The notes under the pieces were generated by a model. It saw only the letters and a program-made list of their open reading frames with translations, had not been told where the DNA came from and searched no databases. From the IMG/VR virus record IMGVR_UViG_3300027668_000057, positions 1-31,936 of that record: DNA of 31,936 nt; one strand, written 5' to 3'. How positions within the stretch are numbered: the first letter of the stretch is position 1; each line of letters starts with the position of its first letter. A program made the translations under genes and the position numbers. Source of the DNA: a virus. Shown here one piece after another: positions 15,400 through 21,938 of this stretch.

Positions 15400-16224
15400 A
15401 TGAGCGTATTACATAGTTTTAAAGAACACTATCTTGAAGAGGCCGCGGCAGAAACCGTCACTCTAAACTGGGGTCGATTTAATCCCCCTACTATTGGTCA
15501 TGAAAAGCTTTTAGATGTAAGTCACGCTAAAGGTTCAGGTGTTCATAGAATTTATGCAACGCAATCCCAAGATGCTAAAAAGAACCCATTAGATTGGAAG
15601 ACTAAAGTTAAGTACATGCGGAAAGTATTCCCTGTACATGCTCGTATGATTCTTATGGATAAGAAGGTTAAGACAATATTTGATGCCTTAGTTATAGCTC
15701 ACAATGATGGATTTAAAAATCTTGAATTAGTTGTTGGTTCTGACAGAGTAAAAGAATTTGAAAAGCTTGTAAATGTATACAATGGTAAAAAAGCTAAACA
15801 CGGTTTCTATGACTTTGCATCTATTAAAATTATTAATGCTGGTGAGAGAGATCCAGATGCTGAAGGTGCAGAAGGTATGTCAGCCTCGAAGATGAGAGCA
15901 GCTGCAGCTAAGAATGATCTTATTGCATTTACCTCTGGTCTACCTCCAAAGTTCAAAGATTCTGAGGGACTAATGAATGCAGTTCGTTCCGGAATGGGTT
16001 TAAAAGAAGAAAAATCTTTTAGACAAGATATTAAATTAAAGCGTTCATCTAGTATTCGTGAGAAATATGTGTTAGGCAAATTATTTAATGTGAATGATAA
16101 AATAGTAACAACTGGCGGTCAGGAAGGTACTATAGATACATTAGGAAGTAATCACGTTAGAGTGAAGTTGAAAGAATCAGAAACATTTAAAACGTTCTGG
16201 TTATCAGATATAATTATTACATAA
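15400..16224 (+). CDS. HxGH-type nucleotidyltransferase with capsid-targeting-like N-terminus, 274 aa
   Basis: LNWGRFNPPTIGHEKLL (residues 22-38) is the N-terminal signature of the cytidylyltransferase/NMN-adenylyltransferase superfamily, with TIGH at 31-34; VVGSDRV (111-117) and MSASKMR (160-166) are the later G-D and I-S-x-x-x-R-like motifs. Such enzymes transfer NMP to a phosphate or phospho-compound, for example NMN to NAD+; the substrate here is not readable. The last ~45 residues (VNDKIVTTGGQEGTIDTLGSNHVRVKL) look like a KOW/SH3-type domain. ATG 15400 is preferred over the upstream in-frame start because GAGG lies 7 bases ahead and it places SFKEHYLEE/A at the N-terminus. Confidence 0.72.
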   Translation: MSVLHSFKEHYLEEAAAETVTLNWGRFNPPTIGHEKLLDVSHAKGSGVHRIYATQSQDAKKNPLDWKTKVKYMRKVFPVHARMILMDKKVKTIFDALVIAHNDGFKNLELVVGSDRVKEFEKLVNVYNGKKAKHGFYDFASIKIINAGERDPDAEGAEGMSASKMRAAAAKNDLIAFTSGLPPKFKDSEGLMNAVRSGMGLKEEKSFRQDIKLKRSSSIREKYVLGKLFNVNDKIVTTGGQEGTIDTLGSNHVRVKLKESETFKTFWLSDIIIT

Positions 16225-16236
16225 AGGAAAAGTATT

Positions 16237-16539
16237 ATGCAAGTTAATAAAGATCAATGGCCTGAAGGCACAACAGTAGACCTAGAAGGTTATTATTCAC
16301 CTGAAGGTGAAATGTTAAATAGTGAACCACATACACAAGAATTTGTAGATGCGTGGAATGGTGTTGTTGCACCTACTACTTATCATCAACATGTTATTGA
16401 AGAAGCAGTGGCTAATATTGTTACTGAAAAATCCAGTAAAGCTGAGATGGAAATTGAAGCCCGTAAGCATGGGATAGAACTAGATAGACGTCAGTCTAAA
16501 AAGTCTTTGTGGGGTAAGTTAAAGAAAGTAATGAAGTAA
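16237..16539 (+). CDS. Hypothetical protein with C-terminal SAP-like helix pair, 100 aa
   Basis: AAAGGAAAAG precedes ATG 16237. The N-terminal half is acidic and poorly ordered (NKDQWPEGTTVDLEGYYSPEG); the C-terminal third, SSKAEMEIEARKHGIELDRRQSKKSLWGKL, has the helix-turn-helix spacing (ARKHGIELDRR) seen in SAP-like tails of several T4-like phage proteins, which can contact DNA. The role is unknown. It closes the cluster begun at 11161. Confidence 0.62.
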   Translation: MQVNKDQWPEGTTVDLEGYYSPEGEMLNSEPHTQEFVDAWNGVVAPTTYHQHVIEEAVANIVTEKSSKAEMEIEARKHGIELDRRQSKKSLWGKLKKVMK

Positions 16540-16552
16540 ACCCTTTTTAAAG

Positions 16553-16560
16553 GATAAATA
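16553..16560 (+). promoter_or_regulatory. Weak late-promoter-like box before 16567
   Basis: GATAAATA differs by one base from the late consensus TATAAATA and lies 6 bases before ATG 16567, so transcription from it would start at about the ATG itself. A small CCTTT-TT-AAAGG hairpin precedes it (16542-16553). Confidence 0.3.
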
Positions 16561-16566
16561 TATATC

Positions 16567-16923
16567 ATGGAACTGACTAAAAATAACTTCGAGTTATATG
16601 CTGCGAAGCATTATCAGAAAGATAAATGGGCAACAACAGAAGACTTTAAGGAAGATATATCTAGGTTTAAGTATATCAACCGGCTGGTCAATAGGTATTA
16701 CCGTGACGACGATTTGAAGGAGCGGTTAATACTAAATCATATTATTATATTAGGTAATGTATTAGGACCTGCAGTTTGCGCAGAGATATTAATGTCTAAA
16801 ACTGACATGACTCTGCTAAGCACTGTAAAAACATTTTTGGTATATTTAAATTATTTGCCAGAACAAGATTATGTTGAAATCCCATTGGACTCAACGATTA
16901 TAGATGTATTAAGGAAACTATGA
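16567..16923 (+). CDS. Conserved-type T4-like phage protein, 118 aa
   Basis: Helical protein with ELTKNNFELYAAKHYQK, EDFKEDISRFKYINRLVNRYY and LKERLILNHIIILGNVLGPAVCAEIL. I recall similar proteins as conserved hypotheticals in many marine T4-like myoviruses, next to a homologue of the downstream gene. No enzymatic motif. Linked by ATGA overlap with 16920. Confidence 0.7.
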   Translation: MELTKNNFELYAAKHYQKDKWATTEDFKEDISRFKYINRLVNRYYRDDDLKERLILNHIIILGNVLGPAVCAEILMSKTDMTLLSTVKTFLVYLNYLPEQDYVEIPLDSTIIDVLRKL

Positions 16924-17450
16924 GTCAATATTTAAAAGAAAGCGCTGTAGACTTATTCATCACGTACAAGTTTGTTCGTCTACTTACAACTAAGTGGGAA
17001 GACACTGATGCGTTTGACGAAGGCGTAATTGACTCTAAAGGAAAGCTACTTGTTAAGGGTAAGGATCAAACCTCTGCCCAAAAGAAAGTCTATACTGTTT
17101 TTCACAAGTTAGTCTTCAATATTAAAAGGATTCTAGAGAAGGTACCATTCGGTAAATCTAGAATTGCGTCTTATGCTGCTGCCTTATATCTTCTAAAGGA
17201 AGAGACTGGTATGGCCGAAGAAGATATTCTAAAAGTATTACACGACTATGGCGCTGATACTTCGATCGACATAACTGAGGGGTTTAAAGAACTTTCTACA
17301 GGTATGCATATTCTAAATCATGATCTCCTTGAAGGCAATAAAGGAACTGTTGTAGAACTAGATTCTCTAGAACCAGTAGGATACTTTGCTGGTGTTCCAA
17401 TCTACAAAACACAAGAAAACATTTTTATATCTATTAATAATATCTTGTAA
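16920..17450 (+). CDS. Conserved-type T4-like phage protein, 176 aa
   Basis: AAGGAAACT precedes ATG 16920, which overlaps the preceding stop. Features are AVDLFITYKFVRLLTTKWEDTDAF, VYTVFHKLVFNIKRILEKVPFGKSRIASYAAALYLLKE and a C-terminal strand region VGYFAGVPIYKTQENIF. Proteins of this pattern recur in marine T4-like phages without known function. The N-terminus SQYLKE/SA also satisfies I/L-x-E, so it could be gp21-processed, but the motif is short. The pair 16567/16920 lies between the internal-protein cluster and nrdA. Confidence 0.7.
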   Translation: MSQYLKESAVDLFITYKFVRLLTTKWEDTDAFDEGVIDSKGKLLVKGKDQTSAQKKVYTVFHKLVFNIKRILEKVPFGKSRIASYAAALYLLKEETGMAEEDILKVLHDYGADTSIDITEGFKELSTGMHILNHDLLEGNKGTVVELDSLEPVGYFAGVPIYKTQENIFISINNIL

Positions 17451-17453
17451 CTG

Positions 17454-17482
17454 TGTACATTCGCGCTAAAGCGTGTTATAAT
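17454..17482 (+). promoter_or_regulatory. TGTACA-N17-TATAAT promoter upstream of nrdA
   Basis: TGTACA 17454-17459, TATAAT 17477-17482 with TGT extension, spacing 17. The spacer contains CGCGCTAAAGCG, a small inverted repeat not shared with the other copies. Confidence 0.75.
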
Positions 17483-17513
17483 ATACCTACAAAATAATTT
17501 AATCTGGAGTGAC

Positions 17514-19814
17514 ATGACGTCTATTTTCGTAACCAAGCGCAGTGGTGAAACTGAGCCATTTAACATTAACAAAATTCATCGTGTTCTAGAATGGGCCTGT
17601 AACGATTTAATTGGTGTAAGTATCTCAGAGATAGAGATGCGCGCAAATGTTCAATTATATAATGAGATGGAGTCTGTTAATATTCATGACCTCCTTATCA
17701 AATCTTCAGCTGAACTAATCACTGAGTCAACCCCTAACTATCAAACCGTAGCAGCTAGGCTTATTAATTATAAGCTTAAAAAAGTAGTCTATGGTGACAA
17801 ACAACCATGGGCTCTGAAAGAAATCATTGACCATAATATTGAAGCTGGTGTATACGATAAAGATATCCTAAATCAGTATTCAGAATCTGAATTAGATTAT
17901 ATTGATTCACATATTATAGATCACAGTAGGGATGATGATTTCACCTATGCTGGCATGGAGCAAATGCGTTCTAAGTATTTAGTACAGAACAGATCAACTG
18001 GTGTTATATATGAAACACCTCAAGTGTTATACATTATGATTGCCATGACTTTGTTTGGCAAATACAATGGAAGACGCATGCAGTATGTTAAGGACTTCTA
18101 TAACGCTACCAGTCAATTCTATATCTCATTGCCAACACCTATTATGGCTGGAGTACGTACACCTACGAGACAGTTTTCTTCGTGTGTAGTTCTTGAGACC
18201 AATGATTCATTAGATTCTATTAATGCCACCAGCACTTCTATTGTTAAATACATTAGTAAGAAAGCTGGCTTAGGTATTAACGCTGGTAAGATTCGTGCAG
18301 TGGGTTCACACATTGGTGATGGTTCGGTTGTGCATACTGGTATGATACCATTCCTTAAACTATTCCAAGCTTCTGTTAAGTCTTGTTCACAAGGTGGAGT
18401 ACGTGGCGGAGCAGCAACTGTCTATATGCCTGTATGGCATTATGAATTCGAAGATCTTGTTGTACTTAAAAACAATAGAGGTACGGATGAAACTCGTGTG
18501 CGTAACATGGACTATGCATTCCAATTTAACAAGTTAATGTACGAGAGATTATTAACCGGTGGAAACATTACATTTTTTAGCCCTCATGATGTACCTGGAT
18601 TATATGATGCATTTTTTGAGGACCAAGATAAGTTCAAAGAGTTATACGAGAAGTATGAAAAGACCCGTAAGATTCGTAAGAAAACATTACCAGCAGTTGA
18701 GGTCTTCTCACAATTCCTAACCGAGCGTAAAGAGACAGGCCGGATCTATCTACAGAATGTAGACCATGCAAATACACATGGTTCGTTTATCGAGAAGCAG
18801 GCACCGATACACCAGTCAAACCTTTGCTGTGAGATAACATTGCCAAGTCATGGACTAGAGTCTTATGATGATGCAAACAAAGGTGAGATTAGTCTATGTA
18901 CCTTGAGTGCAATCAACTGGGGATTAATTAATGACCCTAAGGATTTCGAGAAGTACTGTGATTTAGCTGTACGTTCCCTTGATGCTTTATTAGATTATCA
19001 AGATTACCCAGTTCTTGCAGCACAGAGATCAACAATGAACCGCCGTCCTCTAGGTGTTGGTATCATTAACTTTGCGTATTTCTTAGCGAAGCGTGGATTA
19101 AAGTACAATGATGAGGCATTAGCCACTGTTGATGAGTATGCCGAGGCTTGGAGCTATTATTTGATCAAATCGAGCGTAAATCTAGCAAAAGAGCGAGGTA
19201 AATGCTATAAAAACCTAGAGACTAAATACGGCCATGGTATACTACCGATAGACACCTACAAGCAAGAGGTCAATGAATTAGTCAAGCCGAAGCAAAGAAT
19301 GCCATGGTCGGCGCTCAGGAAGGAGCTTTTGTCCCACGGCATCAGAAATTCAACATTAATGGCTATTATGCCCGCAGAAACGTCTGCACAGATCAGTAAT
19401 TCAACAAATGGCATAGAACCACCGCGTGCATTAGTATCTTACAAGCAATCGAAGGACGGAGTGCTAGCACAGGTTGTACCTAACATCCACAACTTGAAAA
19501 ACAAGTATGATTTGTTATGGGATCAGGAAGGACCTGAAGGTTATCTAAAAATTATGGCAGTGCTTCAGAAGTATATTGATCAAGGTATATCTGTTAACAC
19601 CAGTTATAACCCAGCTCAGTACGAAGATAACAAAGTTCCCATGTCAGAGATGATGAAAGATCTAATCACATTCTATAAGTACGGAGGTAAACAATTGTAT
19701 TACTTTAATACAAATGATCAAGCAACAGAAGATGAGTCTACTATGGATTATGAACGTAAAGATTTTAAGTCTGATGAAGAGTATGATGACTATTGTGAAA
19801 GTTGTGTCTTATAG
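17514..19814 (+). CDS. nrdA: Ribonucleotide reductase class Ia large subunit, 766 aa
   Basis: Reduces ribonucleoside diphosphates to deoxy forms together with NrdB (21935). An N-terminal ATP-cone (FVTKRSGETEPFNINKIHRVLEWAC) is followed by the catalytic barrel: RQFSSCVV contains the first redox Cys, SNLCCEI the N-x-C-x-E radical site, and ISLCTLSAINWG the second redox Cys. LYYFNTND gives the radical-transfer tyrosine pair, and the tail ESCVL provides the C-x-x-C shuttle recharged by the glutaredoxin at 23008. Length is near the usual 750-760. GGAG precedes ATG 17514. Confidence 0.95.
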   Translation: MTSIFVTKRSGETEPFNINKIHRVLEWACNDLIGVSISEIEMRANVQLYNEMESVNIHDLLIKSSAELITESTPNYQTVAARLINYKLKKVVYGDKQPWALKEIIDHNIEAGVYDKDILNQYSESELDYIDSHIIDHSRDDDFTYAGMEQMRSKYLVQNRSTGVIYETPQVLYIMIAMTLFGKYNGRRMQYVKDFYNATSQFYISLPTPIMAGVRTPTRQFSSCVVLETNDSLDSINATSTSIVKYISKKAGLGINAGKIRAVGSHIGDGSVVHTGMIPFLKLFQASVKSCSQGGVRGGAATVYMPVWHYEFEDLVVLKNNRGTDETRVRNMDYAFQFNKLMYERLLTGGNITFFSPHDVPGLYDAFFEDQDKFKELYEKYEKTRKIRKKTLPAVEVFSQFLTERKETGRIYLQNVDHANTHGSFIEKQAPIHQSNLCCEITLPSHGLESYDDANKGEISLCTLSAINWGLINDPKDFEKYCDLAVRSLDALLDYQDYPVLAAQRSTMNRRPLGVGIINFAYFLAKRGLKYNDEALATVDEYAEAWSYYLIKSSVNLAKERGKCYKNLETKYGHGILPIDTYKQEVNELVKPKQRMPWSALRKELLSHGIRNSTLMAIMPAETSAQISNSTNGIEPPRALVSYKQSKDGVLAQVVPNIHNLKNKYDLLWDQEGPEGYLKIMAVLQKYIDQGISVNTSYNPAQYEDNKVPMSEMMKDLITFYKYGGKQLYYFNTNDQATEDESTMDYERKDFKSDEEYDDYCESCVL

Positions 19815-19838
19815 TATACAAAGTAAATTATAAGAAAC

Positions 19839-20030
19839 ATGTGGTCTGGTGTAGAGGAAATATATCCGGTACACACTAGCATGTTGCAGTCTCCGCAAGG
19901 TGCTTCGGTGCTTAAAGAGTCTGTAACAGAAAGGCCATATGATAATACTGAGTATAGACCAGTGCGACCACCCAAACCACCCTATGATATAACAGATTAT
20001 CGCTATTCTAATCTACTAGGAATTTGTTAG
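19839..20030 (+). CDS. Small Pro/Tyr-rich hypothetical protein, 63 aa
   Basis: Open frame beginning 25 bases after nrdA with no convincing ribosome binding site (AAGAAAC only). The second half repeats a Pro-Tyr-Asp pattern (RPYDNTEYRPVRPPKPPYDITDYRY), giving a low-complexity proline-rich tail that could bind a partner protein. No family recognised; it could also be a chance frame. Confidence 0.4.
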   Translation: MWSGVEEIYPVHTSMLQSPQGASVLKESVTERPYDNTEYRPVRPPKPPYDITDYRYSNLLGIC

Positions 20031-20034
20031 AATA

Positions 20035-20076
20035 TTATTCTACAAAAGTGTAAGGTTATAGAATAATCTTTCCTTA
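20035..20076 (+). terminator. Possible weak terminator after nrdA region
   Basis: Inverted repeat ATTATTCTA (20035-20043) / TAGAATAAT (20060-20068), 16-base loop, then CTTTCCTT. The long loop and interrupted T-run make it weak, but it lies between the nrdA transcript and the next promoter. Confidence 0.3.
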
Positions 20077-20110
20077 TTACAAAATGTTATAAAAATAGTT
20101 GCATTTACTG

Positions 20111-20139
20111 TGTACTTACCCTATAAATCATGTTATAAT
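20111..20139 (+). promoter_or_regulatory. TGTACT-N17-TATAAT promoter upstream of 20184
   Basis: TGTACT 20111-20116, TATAAT 20134-20139 with TGT extension, spacing 17. It heads two small membrane-protein genes and probably the tmRNA. Confidence 0.7.
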
Positions 20140-20183
20140 ATTACCATAAGTTAATAAAACAGAACTAAAGGATATTATAAATA

Positions 20184-20333
20184 ATGATGAATGAATTCTT
20201 AATTAGTGCAGGAAGCGTGTTTGTTATGATAATTGCTGGTATAGCTTTATTGTCAAACTTCTTCTTCCCCCTATTCCTTAAACATAATGATAAAATGAAC
20301 GAACAGTTTAAGGATGAAACACCTTCGGAATAA
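20184..20333 (+). CDS. Small single-pass membrane protein, 49 aa
   Basis: AAAGGA (20167-20172) precedes ATG 20184. The product MMNEFLISAG then a hydrophobic helix (SVFVMIIAGIALLSNFFFPLFL) and a charged tail (KHNDKMNEQFKDETPSE). N-out/C-in orientation is likely from charge. No family recognised. Immediately followed by another small membrane protein, so the two may act together. Confidence 0.65.
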   Translation: MMNEFLISAGSVFVMIIAGIALLSNFFFPLFLKHNDKMNEQFKDETPSE

Positions 20334-20370
20334 GGCTAAACTATTTTTAAAAAACGACATAGGAGAATAT

Positions 20371-20598
20371 ATGTTAGATAAAATCACGAACGGCGTTTCA
20401 GCCGCAACAGCAATATCAATGAGTTTAATTGGTCTCGCGATCATGTTACAAATTGTCTTCGGTGGAGCAGTACCTTTCTTAGGTGGTGATGTCATTGGAA
20501 CAGTTATTGGTATCGTTACACAGCTGGGTGACGCTGGTTTAGTAGGTTTAATTTCTGCTGCGGTATTGTGGAAGCTACTATCTCATGATGATGCATAA
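20371..20598 (+). CDS. Two-helix membrane protein, holin-like, 75 aa
   Basis: A strong AGGAGA (20361-20366) decides for ATG 20371 over an upstream in-frame start. Two hydrophobic helices (ISMSLIGLAIMLQIVFG and AGLVGLISAAVLWKLLS) flank a Gly-rich loop (GGAVPFLGGDVIG); the C-terminus is short and charged. The size and two-helix topology fit class II holins, which time lysis, but no lysozyme lies beside it and no motif proves it. A TATAAATA sequence at 20176-20183 could give late expression. Confidence 0.6.
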   Translation: MLDKITNGVSAATAISMSLIGLAIMLQIVFGGAVPFLGGDVIGTVIGIVTQLGDAGLVGLISAAVLWKLLSHDDA

Positions 20599-20624
20599 CA
20601 TTCATTATTCAATGAAGTGAGTAT

Positions 20625-20860
20625 AACGACGTAAAGGTTTAAGGGTAGAGGCAATTAAGACGGGGGTTCGACTCCCCCCTCCTCCACCAAATAATATTGT
20701 GAGGTAGTATTATTTGGTGGGGGAGACACGGCATCGATTAGTTAGCATAATCGCCTAAAACTCGTCAGTCAACAAAGACTTAAACATGAAAAATTTAAAC
20801 GGCAATCAAAGCGTTTATGCACTAGCTGCTTAGTCAGTTAGTTGAGGTTTTCTCCGGAGT
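20625..20860 (+). ncRNA. ssrA: Circularly permuted two-piece tmRNA
   Basis: The acceptor piece comes first: T-arm GGGGG-TTCGACT-CCCCC (20662-20678), acceptor strand CTCCTCC (20679-20685), A86 and encoded CCA (20687-20689). The coding piece starts at 20719 with GGGGGAGACACGGCATCGA, the tmRNA 5' consensus. GGGGGAG (20719-20725) pairs with CTCCTCC in all seven positions (one G-U). The intervening 20690-20718 extends the same helix, so the precursor forms an 18-bp hairpin with an 11-base loop that must be processed to yield two RNAs. TAAGGG near 20639-20644 can pair with CCCTTA 20861-20866. The outer ends are estimates. It rescues stalled ribosomes and tags the peptides. Gene order matches alphaproteobacterial/cyanobacterial permuted ssrA. 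Confidence 0.9.
20771..20833 (+). other. tmRNA tag-peptide reading frame
   Basis: After CAGTC (20766-20770), equivalent to the UAGUC that precedes the resume codon in tmRNAs, an in-frame run of 20 codons begins AAC AAA GAC and ends at TAG 20831-20833 with C-terminus SVYALAA. ALAA is the usual ClpXP-recognised tag end. The first codon is AAC rather than the usual Ala codon, so the exact resume position is uncertain. Confidence 0.7.
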
Positions 20861-20890
20861 CCCTTATCACCCAATACTCCGGTCTTTTTT
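20854..20890 (+). terminator. Terminator after the tmRNA
   Basis: CCGGAGT (20854-20860) / ACTCCGG (20876-20882), 15-base loop, followed by TCTTTTTT (20883-20890). Ends the tmRNA transcript just before the IscA-like gene; part of the 5' arm may belong to the tmRNA itself. Confidence 0.65.
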
Positions 20891-20904
20891 ATATAGATAA
20901 TACT

Positions 20905-21213
20905 ATGATTACACTCACAGATAAAGCAGTAGAGAAATTACTAGTATTAGTTGAAGGTCGCAAGCTAAGGATATTAGTGCGGACCACCGGCTGTTCTGGC
21001 CTTGCTTACCATTTAGAGTATGCAGATACAATCCAACCAGAAGATTTAGATTACTCCCAAAGAGGAGTAGCCATTGTTGTTGATCCTAAATCAATAGCGT
21101 ATGTTGATGGTTGTGAAATAGATTATATAACGCAAGGCCTCAATGAAGGATTCGAATTCTACAACCCTAAAGAAAAAGCTCGTTGTGGATGTGGAGAATC
21201 ATTTCAAATATAG
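20905..21213 (+). CDS. IscA/ErpA-type iron-sulfur carrier, 102 aa
   Basis: A-type Fe-S carrier protein: ITLTDKAVEKLL start, RTTGCSGLAYHLEY with C30, and a C-terminal NPKEKARCGCGESF with C94 and C96, giving the conserved Cys-(63)-Cys-x-Cys set. It would bind and deliver Fe-S clusters. IscA-like genes are known in marine T4-like phages, where they are thought to support host Fe-S proteins during infection. ATG 20905 gives the family N-terminus; the upstream in-frame extension runs through the terminator and is rejected. The ribosome binding site is weak, and the terminator hairpin lies only 14 bases upstream, so expression may depend on read-through. Confidence 0.9.
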   Translation: MITLTDKAVEKLLVLVEGRKLRILVRTTGCSGLAYHLEYADTIQPEDLDYSQRGVAIVVDPKSIAYVDGCEIDYITQGLNEGFEFYNPKEKARCGCGESFQI

Positions 21214-21214
21214 A

Positions 21215-21243
21215 TGTACATTCAGTACAAACTATGATATAAT
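21215..21243 (+). promoter_or_regulatory. TGTACA-N17-TATAAT promoter upstream of 21250
   Basis: TGTACA 21215-21220, TATAAT 21238-21243 with TGA extension, spacing 17. The -10 ends 6 bases before ATG 21250, so the first transcribed base should be at or next to the start codon. Confidence 0.75.
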
Positions 21244-21249
21244 GTATAC

Positions 21250-21417
21250 ATGAGTTTAATAAAAGAACCTTTAGGTGACGGCAATGTCCGGGTCACCAAA
21301 TTCGAAGATTACAAAAGATATAAGTTTGGCAATCCTGACACAGTCTGGATGGAGTTCGAACCTATACGCATATTTCCAGATATATGGGGACAATTTAATA
21401 CCGAGGATGATGAATGA
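21250..21417 (+). CDS. Small hypothetical protein, 55 aa, probably leaderless
   Basis: MSLIKEPLGDGNVRVTKFEDYK continues to VWMEFEPIRIFPDIWGQF; soluble, acidic, no known family. There is no ribosome binding site: the promoter -10 element ends at 21243, so the mRNA should begin with, or within a base or two of, ATG 21250. The stop overlaps the next start (ATGA), supporting the frame. The first gene of the nrdB operon. Confidence 0.6.
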   Translation: MSLIKEPLGDGNVRVTKFEDYKRYKFGNPDTVWMEFEPIRIFPDIWGQFNTEDDE

Positions 21418-21938
21418 ATATATTTTACTTAGATAGTGATGCAAAGTCCAGCGCGGAGATGCACTTAGATAAACATTGTAGTAAGATGCTGGTGGAATAT
21501 GCACAGCTAATGTCTACAGCTCACCGAGTTCTTGACGGTGTACCATATTATGACAAGAATAAAATAGGCTCTAAGATTAAACGATGGACACATAAAGAAG
21601 ATGGTTTATATAAAGCTTCGCATGTTAATCATCCGAGCAATGTGTGGCTTCGAGAAAGTATAAATAACTACGCATTCCTCTATTCGATGTGGTGCCACTT
21701 ACATAATGAATTCGTTATACGTTACGGCAAAGATCATATGTCGTATGTAAAACTCAAAGAAATATTAAAGAGCCCACCACTTAATTGTGGTGATAATCCG
21801 TTTACACAACCGACTCAAGCCATGCCCGACGATGTAAAAAACGCCGATAGCATTACTGCCTATAGAAATTATTATATGAAGTATAAGCATCATATAGCAG
21901 CATGGAAGACAGTCGTACCAACTTGGTATATAACATGA
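21414..21938 (+). CDS. Conserved-type marine phage protein, 174 aa
   Basis: MNIFYLDSDAKSSAEMHLDKHCSKMLVEYAQLMSTAHRVLDG is followed by YKASHVNHPSNVWLRESINNYAFLYSMW and, near the end, TQAMPDDVKNADSITAYRNYYMKYK...TVVPTWY. I recall this His/Cys-containing pattern from many marine phages as an uncharacterised family; some annotations liken it to pyrimidine-dimer glycosylases, which I cannot confirm. Conserved D, H, K and Y residues suggest an enzyme. ATGA overlaps on both sides place it in the nrdB operon. Confidence 0.7.
   Translation: MNIFYLDSDAKSSAEMHLDKHCSKMLVEYAQLMSTAHRVLDGVPYYDKNKIGSKIKRWTHKEDGLYKASHVNHPSNVWLRESINNYAFLYSMWCHLHNEFVIRYGKDHMSYVKLKEILKSPPLNCGDNPFTQPTQAMPDDVKNADSITAYRNYYMKYKHHIAAWKTVVPTWYIT

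Noticed and set aside
20176-20183. TATAAATA directly before ATG 20184, as a late promoter
   Set aside because: It abuts the start codon, so its transcript would begin inside that gene; it could only serve 20371. The TGTACT/TATAAT promoter at 20111 explains 20184 better.
20639-20725. Ordinary tRNA gene ending in CCA at 20689
   Set aside because: A T-arm and CCA end are present, but there is no matching D-arm, anticodon arm or 5' acceptor strand upstream; the acceptor partner is downstream at 20719-20725, so it is the acceptor piece of a permuted tmRNA.
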